Below, in pieces: positions 51,921-61,642 of a DNA stretch of 64,000 nt; position 1 is the first letter of the stretch; every line of letters begins with the position of its first letter. The DNA is from Acidobacteriota bacterium (GTDB taxonomy: Bacteria; Acidobacteriota; Blastocatellia; Chloracidobacteriales; Chloracidobacteriaceae): assembly GCA_016208495.1 (NCBI GenBank), contig JACQXX010000085.1, forward strand, positions 48,142 through 112,141. Reading direction: 5' to 3'. Under the pieces are notes generated by a model. The model was not told where the DNA came from. It was given only the letters and a program-made list of their open reading frames with translations, and made no database searches. Position numbers and translations under genes: made by a program.

Positions 51921-53693
51921 ATGACCCCCACCTCATCGAATGATACCTTCCCCTTATCGTCGAGAGGCAGTCATCCGTTTCTTCAAAAAATCAGTTCCTG
52001 GTATCAATCTGCTCCAGTGTTGATTGCGAGTGGTGTGTTTCTGGCATTGATTCTGGCCGTCTTTGGGGGCTCACTCAACTATGCGATGCTGGAATATGAC
52101 TCTTCGACCTACATCCTGAAAGATGAAGCCATCCGCACCATCTCCTGGAAGAATGTCCACCAGATTTTTACGACCAATTATTTTGTCAATTACAACCCGC
52201 TGCACCGCATTTCCTATATGTTGGAGTATCCTTTGTGGGGAAGCTCACCGGCTGGATACCGGGTCACAAACTGGCTGTTGCATTGGGTAAGCTCTTCATT
52301 GTGTTTTATTTTTTTTCTTCAACTGACCCAACACCCTGTTTCAGCCTGGTTCCTGGCGGTGTGTTTTGCGATTCATCCCAGCCGGATTGAGAATGTGGTC
52401 TGGCTGGCTCAACGCAAAGATGTGCTTGCCGCCGCGTTTGGGTTTGCGGCCTTGTGTTGTTTTCAGCAATGGCAGTTGTCATCAACCCGAAAACAGAACG
52501 GATACTGGTACGCGTTCACGCTTGTGATGTATTGGGGGGCCCTGGCTTCAAAGGCGCAATGGGTTCCTCTGTGTCTCATTTTCTTATGTTTGGATTGGTA
52601 TAAAGGTTCTTTGAGCCGCAGCCGAATGTGGGCCTACATACCATTCTTTGGATTAACCGGTTTGTTCAGTTGGTGGGCATATCAGGCGCAAATTCTCGAA
52701 ACACAATTCCGAACCGCTTTTTCATTGAAGGAATGGCTTAATTCACCCGCTCGTGATATCGCAATTTATTTCAAACTGACATTCTGGCCAATTGATTTAT
52801 ATCCGCGAACACCGCCAATGCCCTTTGTGGCCTGGCAGGCGGCGATTGGGTGGGGAGTTCTTTTGATTTGGGGAGGCGTGGCCTGGAAGAAGTGGTCGCA
52901 GAATCGCGCCCATGCTTTTGGACTTGCCTGGTTTTTACTCTTTTTATCGCCGATGTTAAACCTGGTGCCAGGCATGCTGATTGCAAACGACCGCTATCTG
53001 TATGTTTCCATTCTGGGTCTGTTTTTCCCTGGTGCGCTTTGGCTTGGTCGGCAGTCGTCAGAGTGGGGAATCAGTGGGATTGTCCTGACTGGAGTTTTAT
53101 GTGGGATTTTAACGCTGAGTTATTTGCCAGTTTGGAAAGATGATCTCTCCCTTTGGTCAAATGCTGTCACCCATAACCCAACGAATGTGAGAGCCCTTCA
53201 CAACCTGTTGTCGGCAGCTCAGGTGCGCAATGAATCAGAAACTCAGTATGTGCTCCTTCGACAGCTCGTTGGATTAGAACCCCACAATCTGGAATATCGA
53301 AAGGGTTTGGGGGTTTGGGCGTACCGGTTCCAAAATTATCAGGAAGCGGCTGAAAACTTAGCTTATTCATACAGGCAGGATCTTCATTTTCAAGAAGATG
53401 CGTCAAACTGTTTTTTGTTGGGGTACTCATTGCTTGTGACACAGCGTCCAAAAGAATCCTTGGAACCATTGATGCAGGCCATAAAAGGAGCTCCCCAAAA
53501 CCCTCAATACTGGTACACTTTAGGTGATGCCCGATTGGCCCTGGGTCAATCAGTCGAAGCCCTTGAATGTTACAATAAGGTTTTGAAGCTGGATCCCAAC
53601 CAGCCTCAGGAAGTCAAATCAAAAATTACCATGCTTGAGCAGTCTCTCCACCAGGTCCCCCATCAGACCAAACTGCCCAGGTCACATTCTTAA
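51921..53693 (+). CDS. Polytopic membrane protein with TPR tail (TMTC / O-glycosyltransferase-like)
   Basis: 590 residues. About 9-11 membrane helices between residues 30 and 405. The first loop has YDSSTYILKDEAIRTISWKN, and then HPSRIENVVWLAQRKDVLAA follows, the pattern seen in eukaryotic TMTC O-mannosyltransferases and their bacterial relatives (GT-C fold, Asp in the first outside loop). The last 170 residues carry three to four TPR units (NPQYWYTLGDARLALGQSVE). Possible role: glycosylation of exported proteins. Upstream region of 160 bp is shared with dnaN. Confidence 0.82.
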   Translation: MTPTSSNDTFPLSSRGSHPFLQKISSWYQSAPVLIASGVFLALILAVFGGSLNYAMLEYDSSTYILKDEAIRTISWKNVHQIFTTNYFVNYNPLHRISYMLEYPLWGSSPAGYRVTNWLLHWVSSSLCFIFFLQLTQHPVSAWFLAVCFAIHPSRIENVVWLAQRKDVLAAAFGFAALCCFQQWQLSSTRKQNGYWYAFTLVMYWGALASKAQWVPLCLIFLCLDWYKGSLSRSRMWAYIPFFGLTGLFSWWAYQAQILETQFRTAFSLKEWLNSPARDIAIYFKLTFWPIDLYPRTPPMPFVAWQAAIGWGVLLIWGGVAWKKWSQNRAHAFGLAWFLLFLSPMLNLVPGMLIANDRYLYVSILGLFFPGALWLGRQSSEWGISGIVLTGVLCGILTLSYLPVWKDDLSLWSNAVTHNPTNVRALHNLLSAAQVRNESETQYVLLRQLVGLEPHNLEYRKGLGVWAYRFQNYQEAAENLAYSYRQDLHFQEDASNCFLLGYSLLVTQRPKESLEPLMQAIKGAPQNPQYWYTLGDARLALGQSVEALECYNKVLKLDPNQPQEVKSKITMLEQSLHQVPHQTKLPRSHS

Positions 53694-53761
53694 TCCTTGA
53701 TTGACGAAGGTCTCACTCCTTCAAGTCAATTTTGCCAGTCATCTATTTGGGTGAGATGTTT

Positions 53762-54334
53762 ATGATTCTTGTGATTGATAACTATGATTCTTTCACCTAC
53801 AACCTGGTTCAGTATCTGGGCGAACTGAATCCAAATATTGAAGTTCATCGCAATGACCGGATTACGTTGTTTGACATCAATCAGAAAAGCCCATCTCACA
53901 TCGTGATTTCATCTGGGAGTGGTCACCCTCAGCGGGCGGGTGTGACGGTTGAGGCGGTTCAAACCTTTGCTGGGCGGATTCCAATTTTAGGCGTCGGGCT
54001 CGGAATTCAGGCCATTGCGGTTGCTTTTGGTGGAAACGTCGCCTCCACTCCGGTGATTACACTTGGAAAAACCAGTGAAATTTGTCACGACGGGCGAAGT
54101 GTATTTCAGGGCCTTGAATACCGGTTTCGAGCGACTCGATACCACTCGTTGATGGTGGATCGAAATTATATTCCACCGGTGCTTGAGGTTTCAGCCACAA
54201 CTCCAGATGGCATCATTATGGGATTGCGGCACCGTCAGGCCATTTGTGAAGGCATCCAGTTTCACCCGGAATCAATTATGACGTTGCCTGGTAAAGTGTT
54301 GATTCGGAACTTCTTAAATCTATCGACCACCTGA
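53762..54334 (+). CDS. PabA/TrpG-type class I glutamine amidotransferase homologue without catalytic Cys
   Basis: About 190 residues. Begins MILVIDNYDSFTYNLVQYL, exactly as in anthranilate and aminodeoxychorismate synthase component II. The oxyanion region reads ISSGSGHPQRAG, usually SPGPG. The nucleophile motif reads ILGVGLGIQAIAVAFGG, where active enzymes have GVCLGHQ: the catalytic Cys is Gly and the following His is Ile. The His-Glu pair survives in QFHPESI. It therefore cannot hydrolyse glutamine by the known mechanism. There is no pabB or trpE nearby. Start set at ATG 53762 with GGGTGAG 6 nt upstream. Intact otherwise, so selected for some other role or recently decayed. Confidence 0.88.
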   Translation: MILVIDNYDSFTYNLVQYLGELNPNIEVHRNDRITLFDINQKSPSHIVISSGSGHPQRAGVTVEAVQTFAGRIPILGVGLGIQAIAVAFGGNVASTPVITLGKTSEICHDGRSVFQGLEYRFRATRYHSLMVDRNYIPPVLEVSATTPDGIIMGLRHRQAICEGIQFHPESIMTLPGKVLIRNFLNLSTT

Positions 54335-54385
54335 TCTTTTGCTGGTTGCTGGCAACTATTCCCATACTCCCCAATTTGTCTTGCT

Positions 54386-55420
54386 ATGCCATCATATGGG
54401 CGACTGCTGAACTCCCTGGCCTTTTTATTCTTTCTCATTGTGTTTGGCACGGTCACCTTTCACTTGTTGGAAGGTTGGTCAATGCTCGACTCCCTCTATG
54501 TCACGGTCATTACCCTGGCGACCGTTGGCTACGGAGATTTTGTTCCCAAAACCTGGGAAGGCCGGTTATTTACAATCATGTTTGTGCTGGTTGGGGTTGG
54601 AGGCGCTGGCTATGTCATTACCACTGCTGCCCAGACGGTGCTTCAGGCAACGCTCAATGCAACGCTGAACCGAAGACGTATGTACCGAGATATCAGTCAG
54701 TTAGAATCCCATTATATTATTTGCGGCGCTGGCCGTGTTGGACAACGGCTGGTGAAGGAATTGCAACGTGAAGGGGTTGATTTTCTGGTTATTGAGCGAG
54801 ATGAGCATCTGGCTGAAAAGCTGATGGAGCAAGGGTGTCTGGTGCTCAATGGTGATGCCACGGATGAAGAGGCCCTCCTTGGAGCACGAATTGAAACGGC
54901 TCGGGCCATGGTCTGCTGTGCTTCAACCGATGCTGACAATGTCTACATTACACTGACGGCTCGGGGGCTGAATGAAAAAATCTATATCGTGGCTCGTGCC
55001 AATGAGGAATCAGCGATCTCGAAACTGCGCAAGGCCGGTGCCAACCGGGTTGTCTCCCCAGTCATGATTGGCACGCACCAGATGTCGCAGGTTTTATTGC
55101 GCCCAGCAGTGGCTGATTTTATCGAGTTGACCACGATGACTGAGGAACTCGATCTGGCGATTGAACAGGTTCAACTGGCCACTGATTCTCCGCTGGCTGG
55201 AAAGAAACTCAAAGATTCAGGGATCCGGAGTTCGCTCAACATTATTGTCGTAGCTGTCAAACGTGGCCAAAGTGAAATGATTTTTAACCCGTCAGGCGAT
55301 ACGGTCTTCCATCCAGATGATTGTCTGGTGGTGATTGGTGATCAAAAAGGACTCTCGCAACTGGTTCAAATGGCATCACCTGGATCAGGAAAACCGCCGG
55401 GGCGCTATCGGAAGAAATAG
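54386..55420 (+). CDS. Potassium channel with RCK (TrkA-N/TrkA-C) domains
   Basis: 344 residues. Two membrane helices around a pore loop with the selectivity filter [11 protein letters not shown] (about residues 47-57), of MthK/Kch type. RCK N-domain at about 110-230: [20 protein letters not shown] (dinucleotide loop), [35 protein letters not shown]-domain at about 250-335. Gated by ligands such as Ca2+ or nucleotides; inner membrane. Starts 51 bp after the dead amidotransferase on the same strand. No good ribosome site seen. Confidence 0.93.
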   Translation: MPSYGRLLNSLAFLFFLIVFGTVTFHLLEGWSMLDSLYVTVITLATVGYGDFVPKTWEGRLFTIMFVLVGVGGAGYVITTAAQTVLQATLNATLNRRRMYRDISQLESHYIICGAGRVGQRLVKELQREGVDFLVIERDEHLAEKLMEQGCLVLNGDATDEEALLGARIETARAMVCCASTDADNVYITLTARGLNEKIYIVARANEESAISKLRKAGANRVVSPVMIGTHQMSQVLLRPAVADFIELTTMTEELDLAIEQVQLATDSPLAGKKLKDSGIRSSLNIIVVAVKRGQSEMIFNPSGDTVFHPDDCLVVIGDQKGLSQLVQMASPGSGKPPGRYRKK

Positions 55421-55621
55421 CGAGCAGTGTGAAATAGTGAATCGTGAAGTAGCGAAAGAGTGAGAAACAATGAGTTTAGGGGTTGATAGACCCCAATCTG
55501 AGACGCACTGCTGAGCTATTTCGCTCAGCGCTCTTTTGTAAACCGCAAAAAAAACTTGGCAGGATATAAAAGTTATATTACAGTGTAATCAGCTTCCTGA
55601 TTCTTATTCCCATTCCAACCT

Positions 55622-56203
55622 ATGTTGTCTCTCACCTTTCAACCCTTAACGGTGGAAAACTGGGCTGACTTTGAATCCTTATTTGGTGAACGTGGCGCTT
55701 GCGGCGGTTGCTGGTGTATGTGGTGGCGGCTGAAGCGGGCACAATTTGATCTCCAAAAAGGCGAAGCAAACAAAGCCGCTATGAAGGAAATCGTTGCGAC
55801 CAGCCAGGTTGCTCCGGGGTTACTGGCCTATGTTGACCAGACACCTGTTGCCTGGTGTGCCATTGCGCCACGTTCAGATTACCCATCCCTGGAGCGGTCA
55901 CGCATCCTTCGACGTGTGGACGATACACCGGTCTGGTCGGTCACGTGTTTGTTTGTCGCCAAACCCTATCGCCGCCAGGGGGTAACGGTGGCTTTATTAA
56001 AAGCTGCTGTTGAATATGTTTGTGCCCAGGGTGGGAAAGTTGTGGAGGGATATCCGGTGGAACCTCAAAAAGATTCCATGCCGGACGTGTTTGCCTGGAC
56101 CGGTCTGGTTTCGGCGTTTCGTAAAGCCGGCTTTCACGAATGCCTGCGCCGGTCAACTTCCAGGCCGATTATGCGCTTTACCATCAATGAACAAGAACCA
56201 TAA
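55622..56203 (+). CDS. GNAT-family N-acetyltransferase
   Basis: 193 residues. GNAT fold with the acetyl-CoA loop in VTCLFVAKPYRRQGVTVALL (RxxGxx, with Thr at the last position) and the following helix LKAAVEYVCAQGG. The N-terminal ACGGCWCMWW stretch is typical of a subgroup annotated only as GNAT. Substrate unknown. Followed 24 bp later by a DinB gene. Confidence 0.88.
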   Translation: MLSLTFQPLTVENWADFESLFGERGACGGCWCMWWRLKRAQFDLQKGEANKAAMKEIVATSQVAPGLLAYVDQTPVAWCAIAPRSDYPSLERSRILRRVDDTPVWSVTCLFVAKPYRRQGVTVALLKAAVEYVCAQGGKVVEGYPVEPQKDSMPDVFAWTGLVSAFRKAGFHECLRRSTSRPIMRFTINEQEP

Positions 56204-56227
56204 CCTTTTGATTTGAGGAGACTTCTT

Positions 56228-56731
56228 ATGTTTCAAGCCATTGCTGATTTTGAAAGAAACTGGAATTATGAACGCGATGCCACAGCCAAAGTATTGAAAG
56301 CACTCACTGATGCGTCACTGGCCCAGGCCGTGTCCCCCCAGGATCGCACCATTGGCCGGATTGCCTGGCACATTGCTCAAACACACCCGGAAATGTTGGG
56401 CCATACCGGATTGACCATTGATGGACCCGCCGTGGATGCCCCGGTTCCCACGACGGCTGCTGAGATTGTGGTGGGCTATGAATGCGGATCGGCGTCGGTG
56501 CTAGAGCAGGTAAAAGCCAATTGGACCGATGAGACCTTGCAGCAAACCGATAATATGTATGGTGAAGTCTGGAAACGTGGCTTTACCCTGATGGCGCTGG
56601 TGTGCCACGAAGTTCATCACCGTGGGCAACTCACTGTGTTGATGCGTCAGGCCGGGCTGAGTGTCCCTGGCATCTATGGACCAGCTCGCGAAGAATGGTC
56701 GGCGATGGGAATGGCTGCACCGGCAATCTGA
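56228..56731 (+). CDS. DinB-family protein (four-helix metal hydrolase/transferase fold)
   Basis: 167 residues. DinB-like four-helix bundle with the three metal-binding His pattern: IGRIAWHIAQTHPEM (first), and VCHEVHHRGQLTVLMRQAGL (second and third). Proteins of this fold include thiol-dependent transferases (bacillithiol or mycothiol users). BshC in this window makes that link attractive but unproved. Strong ribosome site GAGGAG 6 nt upstream of ATG 56228. Tandem with the next gene. Confidence 0.88.
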   Translation: MFQAIADFERNWNYERDATAKVLKALTDASLAQAVSPQDRTIGRIAWHIAQTHPEMLGHTGLTIDGPAVDAPVPTTAAEIVVGYECGSASVLEQVKANWTDETLQQTDNMYGEVWKRGFTLMALVCHEVHHRGQLTVLMRQAGLSVPGIYGPAREEWSAMGMAAPAI

Positions 56732-56836
56732 TTGAATAAAGCATTGAAAATGAGGAATGAAGAAATACCTGGATGATGAAAAATCCATAACCTCTTCATT
56801 CTTTTTGTTTTTACCCGTTAAAACTGGAGGATACCG

Positions 56837-57346
56837 ATGGCTTTAAATGAAATGCTCCTGCCTGAATTTGATCAAGAAATGGCCAGTACTCGAAAAACGC
56901 TGGCTCGGGTACCCGCTGAAAAATTTGGCTGGAAACCCCACGAAAAATCAATGTCAATGGGGGATCTGGCTTCGCACATCGCCCATATTCCATTTTGGGC
57001 GGTGAAAACCCTTGAAGTTGAATCACTTGACCTGGCGCCCGAAGGTCAACCACCGGTCAAAAATCCGTCAGCAACTTCATCAGAAGAATTGCTCGGCTGG
57101 TTTGATAAAAACGTGGAAGACGCTCGCCAGGCGCTGGCACAGGCTACCGACGAGCACTTTTTGGTTCAATGGTCATTACTGATGACCGGAAAAACCATTT
57201 TCACTCTGCCGCGAATTGCAGTGTTCCGAACCATGGTGTTAAGCCATTTGATCCATCACCGGGCGCAACTCGGCGTGTATTTGCGATTGAATGACATTCC
57301 AGTGCCCTCGGTGTATGGCCCATCGGCTGACGAAGGCATGATGTGA
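56837..57346 (+). CDS. DinB-family protein, second copy
   Basis: 169 residues. Same fold: MGDLASHIAHIPFWAVK with the first His and VLSHLIHHRAQLGVYLRLND with the other two. Sequence identity to its neighbour is low, so this is an old pair or two independent genes. Ribosome site GGAGG before ATG. Possibly bacillithiol-linked. Confidence 0.88.
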   Translation: MALNEMLLPEFDQEMASTRKTLARVPAEKFGWKPHEKSMSMGDLASHIAHIPFWAVKTLEVESLDLAPEGQPPVKNPSATSSEELLGWFDKNVEDARQALAQATDEHFLVQWSLLMTGKTIFTLPRIAVFRTMVLSHLIHHRAQLGVYLRLNDIPVPSVYGPSADEGMM

Positions 57347-57352
57347 TAGTTT

Positions 57353-57387
57353 GGGCTAAGGGCTGAGGGCTGAGGGCTGAGGGTTGA
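57353..57387. repeat. Heptad tandem repeat (GGGCTGA), about 4 copies
   Basis: Four to five copies of GGGCTGA/GGGCTAA/GGGTTGA in the 79-bp gap between converging genes. Confidence 0.9.
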
Positions 57388-57425
57388 AAACCTGATCTTT
57401 CGAAAAGCCCCAAGCCCCAAGCTGC

Positions 57426-58592
57426 CTACCCACCTTTTCCAGCCCTGGACAAAATCTCAGCCACAAAATGTACCAGTTGCCAGACTTCTGAAAACGAAGG
57501 CTCTCCCTGAAGTTCAACGTGCCCAATACATTTGCTGATCAAAACATGATTGGCAGGATGAGACGGGATTTCTTTGATCAGCCATTTAGCTTCAGCCACT
57601 GGAATGACCGGATCAAGTTCTCCGTGCAGTAAAAAGACCGGAACTGACACCCCGTGAAGCTGACCATTTGGAGATACCAGCTTCATATCAGAGCGCAGGT
57701 TTTCAATTTCCTTGAGAAGCTCTGGCGCGAACTGATCAATTTTCCCTTCAAACAACAACTCCATCTTCTTTTGAGATTCCGGGCTCAACGTTGGAAGTTG
57801 ATTTTTTGCTGCGTCATGTTGCTCCCAAAGCCATAATTTCAGAGTTTCATGAGCCTGGGGAAGGTCTTTCGGTGGAAAGAAATGTGCCAGGTTTGAATAA
57901 ACTATGATTAAAGGCCCGTAGGGATGAGCTGTCAGTTTCTGGATGCTGCTATCAGGTAAAGGAATTTGATTTGTCGCAAAGAATTGGGCGACTCTGGCCA
58001 GGTCGTGGTGGCCTCCAACTGAAACGACATAGTGAATGGATGATTTGTATCTGACGTCCCCGGCTGCCAGAAGTGCCAATCCACCAGCAAAGCTCAATCC
58101 CATCAGTCCAACGCTTGATTGACCAAGTTTCTGGCTCAAAAATTGAGTGGTTGTGCCAATGGTCTGAATGGATTGAGGACTGATATGGTAGTCAGCCAGT
58201 TCTGTAATCTCAGGGGTCAGCACCATCAGGCCGGTTGTCGAGAAAGCACGGGCGAAAGCCATCAACCTTGGTTCATCCATCCCCAACCGATGAACACCAT
58301 GAATTAAGACCATTCCTGGTCCAGAAGAAACATTTTGAGGCGCATACAGCCGGGCTCGTATCGGATGACCGGTTTGGGGATCCGGAAAAGTGAGAACGGT
58401 TTCAACAATTGGGGGATGGGTACTGAGGATTGGGGAATCAAGGAAGGCAATTTTTGCCATTTTGACAACCAGTCTCGCGGCCCGGAAATGAACTGATACG
58501 GGTTGCCAGATCAACAATCCAACAAGAAAAAGAGCCCCGCCTGTCAGCATGAGCCGACGTTTTTGCAGGAGCGGACGAACCGTGATTTTCAT
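57426..58592 (-). CDS. Alpha/beta hydrolase, membrane-anchored or exported
   Basis: About 388 residues from ATG 58592, which has AAGGA 5 nt upstream; the frame is open 21 codons further. Hydrophobic helix at about 14-32 (LMLTGGALFLVGLLIWQPV). Alpha/beta hydrolase core: VLIHGVHRLGMDEPR (oxyanion loop), nucleophile elbow GLMGLSFAGGLALL (GxSxG), acid in LLHGELDPVIPVAEA, and His in ISKCIGHVELQGEP. Similar to dienelactone-hydrolase-like esterases. Substrate unknown. Divergent from the GT2 gene. Confidence 0.85.
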   Translation of the reverse strand: MKITVRPLLQKRRLMLTGGALFLVGLLIWQPVSVHFRAARLVVKMAKIAFLDSPILSTHPPIVETVLTFPDPQTGHPIRARLYAPQNVSSGPGMVLIHGVHRLGMDEPRLMAFARAFSTTGLMVLTPEITELADYHISPQSIQTIGTTTQFLSQKLGQSSVGLMGLSFAGGLALLAAGDVRYKSSIHYVVSVGGHHDLARVAQFFATNQIPLPDSSIQKLTAHPYGPLIIVYSNLAHFFPPKDLPQAHETLKLWLWEQHDAAKNQLPTLSPESQKKMELLFEGKIDQFAPELLKEIENLRSDMKLVSPNGQLHGVSVPVFLLHGELDPVIPVAEAKWLIKEIPSHPANHVLISKCIGHVELQGEPSFSEVWQLVHFVAEILSRAGKGG

Positions 58593-58672
58593 AGCAGTCC
58601 TTGCATGAGGATATGATAGATTAGGCTCAGACACAGCATAAATAACATTCCTCAACAGGCAATTAAATCACT

Positions 58673-59785
58673 TTGATAGATAATTTTGCGTCACAATCCG
58701 ATTTAACCAACGGGGTCAGTATTGTCATTCCCTCGTTTAACGGTCAGCACCTGTTAAAGCGGTTTCTTCCATCGGTCATTCAGGCAGCCGAAGTCTATGA
58801 ACAACAGTCTGGAGCGCCAACCGAGATTATCATTGTGGATGATGGAAGTCAGGATGAAACGGTCAACTGGTTAACCCGTCACTTTCCAAACCGGGTTTTG
58901 TGCCTGCCGCAAACTCACAATCGTGGGTTCAGTCCAACGTGCAATATCGGATTTGCGGCGGCGCGATTGCCGCTGATCTGGTTGCTCAATAATGATATCG
59001 AAGCCACCCCAACTGCCCTTATCTGGCTGGTTCGCCATTTTCAAAACCCGGACGTTTTTGCAGTCGGAAGTCGGGCCTACCGTTTGAGTCCAGATCTGAA
59101 ACCAACCACCGAAATTGACGGGGCAGGCCGGGTTGGCGAACTGGTTCGAGGATTTTGGAAAGTGTATCGCAGTTATGACCTGCTTCCAGAATATAACCGC
59201 GAGATCAACAAACCCCTCTTTACAATGATGGCCAGCGGGGGGTATGTCCTCTTTGATGCGACAAAACTGAAGCGTATTGGAGGGTTTGAGGAACTTCTGG
59301 CTCCATTCTACTGGGAAGATGCTGAGTTGTGTTATCGGGCCTGGAAGCGAGGCTGGCAGGTGCTCTATGAACCGGAAAGCCTGGTCTATCACCAGTCAAG
59401 TGCCACGATTCCAAAGCATTTCGAGGCCAAAACCGTCAATGTCATTGCGACGCGCAACCGGATGATCATGCATTGGATCCACCTGCATGATCCGTGGATG
59501 TGGGTTTCACATCTTGGAATGACAGCTTTGCTCCTTGTGCGCGATCTGATTTCAGGCGGCAAATATCAGGACATTCAGGCTTTTCAACAAGTCTGGCAGA
59601 TGCGAAAGAAAATCTGGAACCGGCGGCAGGAAGAACGCCAGTCAGCCGTCCGAACTGATCGCGAAATCCTCGATCTTTTGAAAGAAGTAACTCAGCGTCA
59701 GGGAGTAGTGACCTATAAAAATGCCGAAGAGTATGCAGCTTTTCTGGAAAAGGCCAACCCGGCAGGGGACAGGGGGACAGGGTGA
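58673..59785 (+). CDS. Family 2 glycosyltransferase
   Basis: 370 residues, GT-A fold. N-terminal VSIVIPSFNGQHLLKRFLPS, EIIIVDDGSQDETV (nucleotide-binding Asp), IWLLNNDIEATPTA (DxD-like metal site), and GGFEELLAPFYWEDAELCYR (acceptor/catalytic region). One weak hydrophobic stretch near 280. Of the rhamnosyltransferase-like kind that builds surface glycans. The only start fitting the frame is TTG 58673. The last eight residues are encoded by the octamer repeat array that follows, so the C-terminus appears to have been altered by it. Confidence 0.88.
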   Translation: MIDNFASQSDLTNGVSIVIPSFNGQHLLKRFLPSVIQAAEVYEQQSGAPTEIIIVDDGSQDETVNWLTRHFPNRVLCLPQTHNRGFSPTCNIGFAAARLPLIWLLNNDIEATPTALIWLVRHFQNPDVFAVGSRAYRLSPDLKPTTEIDGAGRVGELVRGFWKVYRSYDLLPEYNREINKPLFTMMASGGYVLFDATKLKRIGGFEELLAPFYWEDAELCYRAWKRGWQVLYEPESLVYHQSSATIPKHFEAKTVNVIATRNRMIMHWIHLHDPWMWVSHLGMTALLLVRDLISGGKYQDIQAFQQVWQMRKKIWNRRQEERQSAVRTDREILDLLKEVTQRQGVVTYKNAEEYAAFLEKANPAGDRGTG

Positions 59786-59966
59786 CAAGGTGACAAGGTG
59801 ACAAATGACAGAGTGACAGAGTGACAGGGTGACAAGGTGACAAATGACAAGGTGACAGAGTGACAAATGACAGGGTGACAGAGTGACAAGGTGACTGGGT
59901 GACAAGGTGACAGGGTGATCAATGAGATTTCATTTTTATTGTCACCTTGTCACCCAGTCACCTTGT
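59763..59966. repeat. Octamer repeat array (GTGACAAG/GTGACAGG), both orientations
   Basis: About 20 imperfect copies of an 8-bp unit on the + strand (59763-59917), then after a short gap about four copies in the opposite orientation (CACCTTGT, 59939-59966). The array runs through the stop codon of the glycosyltransferase and reaches the stop codon of bshC. The inverted ends can pair. Confidence 0.95.
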
Positions 59967-59968
59967 CA

Positions 59969-61642
59969 TTAAACCACCAGCCACTGATGGTGGGCCGGAT
60001 CAACCTTCAGTTCACGATGGAGACGGTCAATCAGGTCCCAGCCATAGCGGGTCAGAAACGGAAGCAGGTTCAGTTCACGTTCCTGTTTGGCATTATCTGG
60101 ATAGAGCGCAGCCACGGCCCGTTCGATTTGCCGTCGGGTTGCTTCTTCAGCTTGAGACCGACTGTTCAAGAACCGATTTTGTAAATGATTGAGTTGATAG
60201 AGGATCTTTTCCCGACTTTGAACCAGTGCTTTGGCCAGCGTTGGATCCTGCCGGTCAAGTGAAGTCTGCAATTTATCAAGCTGGGTATTGAACAGGGTTT
60301 CAGTTTCGGTAAACAGCTCCGCCGTGCTGCTATCCAGAACTTCAGTTAAGATCCGGCGCATCAAGGTTTGTTCGCCGTTCACCACATCAATCACAGAAAA
60401 TTGAAATTTCTCAAGGGTTTTCAGATGACGCCGCTCAACCAGCGTCATTCCGGAACGCGGCCACCGAACCGGCGCGGTTCGCTTGAGATGATCATAAATT
60501 GGCTGGGATTGCGCCAGATAGGCCAGTTCAGCCGGTCCAACGACCTGGGCGACGGTTGGCAACAGCACGTCTTGAACAACTGGCCGGAGCAGGGCATTTG
60601 GGGTAATGCGCAAGGGGTCAGATTCAAAAATTGCACTGAGTTCTTCAGTCGAAAACTGATGCTGGTCGCCGCTGGCGCTTTTGGTTTGGAATCCGTCGGG
60701 CGTTTGAATCAGAGATGTTCGGGTTTCGTTAAGTTCAACAAACACAAGCGATTGATTTACATCGGTTTTCACCTGCGCATGGTAGCCAGTTTCAATCAGG
60801 GCCTGACTCTGGCGGTGAATGGCACTGGCTAATTCCTGACGGTTTCTGATTGCAGCTTGAAACACCTGATGGGTTGCGGCTTTGAGTCGAGCGTCACGTG
60901 GGTCAATGACAATCAATCCATATTTTGAAAATAGCCGGGTCATCCATCGGGCAAACGCATCGCACCAGCCAACCCCTGTTTGGTATGCGTCACGCAAATC
61001 AGTCAGAATTCCAGCCGTAAAATCAGTCTCTGGGAGCGCTCCGACCAGTGCTTCCCAGGACTGATCAATGGTGGGTTCAATCGTTCGTTTTCCGACCGGA
61101 GGTTGTGACACGGTGGAATCCTGATATGGAATTTTCACCAGTCCGCCATCACGACCAAACAAGATAGTGTGATTGACCTCGGCAAAGTCATGATCTTCAC
61201 TGGCAATCCAAAAAACGGGGACGGCTGGTGTTCCCGCCTGTGTGAGCTGGTCAGCCAGATGAATTATCGTCAAGGCTTTATAGACACTCAATAACGGCCC
61301 CCCAAACAACCCGGCCTGCTGCCCGCCGACGATTGCCACCGTGCGTTGATTGCGCAATTTGTCAATTTGAGCGAAGGTGTGTGGTGTGGCACCCCAGCTC
61401 CGGTTTTGTTCGAGTAAAACTTCGACCAGGGTGTCACGTTCGGGATGCTCCGCCGCAATACCTGGCGCCAGGGTGGCCAGATGGTGAACGGAAAGTGTTT
61501 GCGAGGAAAAACCAGGGAAGAATGCCGCAAGCTGGTTAGAGCCATTCAAGTAATCAAGAAAAAGCCGGGAATTTCCGGGGAATTCCTGGTGATGAGTGAA
61601 AAAACAGACAGAATCAGTTGAAACAAGGGATGGGGCTGTCAC
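59969..61642 (-). CDS. bshC: Bacillithiol synthesis cysteine-adding enzyme
   Basis: Adds cysteine to glucosaminyl-malate in the last step of bacillithiol synthesis. 557 residues, normal length. Rossmann core with VAIVGGQQAGLFGGPLLSVY and VFWIASEDHDFAEVNHTILF, both hallmark motifs, and a long coiled coil near residues 430-510 (LDKLQTSLDRQDPTLAKAL). bshA and bshB are not in the window. The two DinB proteins upstream may use bacillithiol. The gene ends 2 bp from an octamer repeat array. Confidence 0.95.
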   Translation of the reverse strand: MTAPSLVSTDSVCFFTHHQEFPGNSRLFLDYLNGSNQLAAFFPGFSSQTLSVHHLATLAPGIAAEHPERDTLVEVLLEQNRSWGATPHTFAQIDKLRNQRTVAIVGGQQAGLFGGPLLSVYKALTIIHLADQLTQAGTPAVPVFWIASEDHDFAEVNHTILFGRDGGLVKIPYQDSTVSQPPVGKRTIEPTIDQSWEALVGALPETDFTAGILTDLRDAYQTGVGWCDAFARWMTRLFSKYGLIVIDPRDARLKAATHQVFQAAIRNRQELASAIHRQSQALIETGYHAQVKTDVNQSLVFVELNETRTSLIQTPDGFQTKSASGDQHQFSTEELSAIFESDPLRITPNALLRPVVQDVLLPTVAQVVGPAELAYLAQSQPIYDHLKRTAPVRWPRSGMTLVERRHLKTLEKFQFSVIDVVNGEQTLMRRILTEVLDSSTAELFTETETLFNTQLDKLQTSLDRQDPTLAKALVQSREKILYQLNHLQNRFLNSRSQAEEATRRQIERAVAALYPDNAKQERELNLLPFLTRYGWDLIDRLHRELKVDPAHHQWLVV

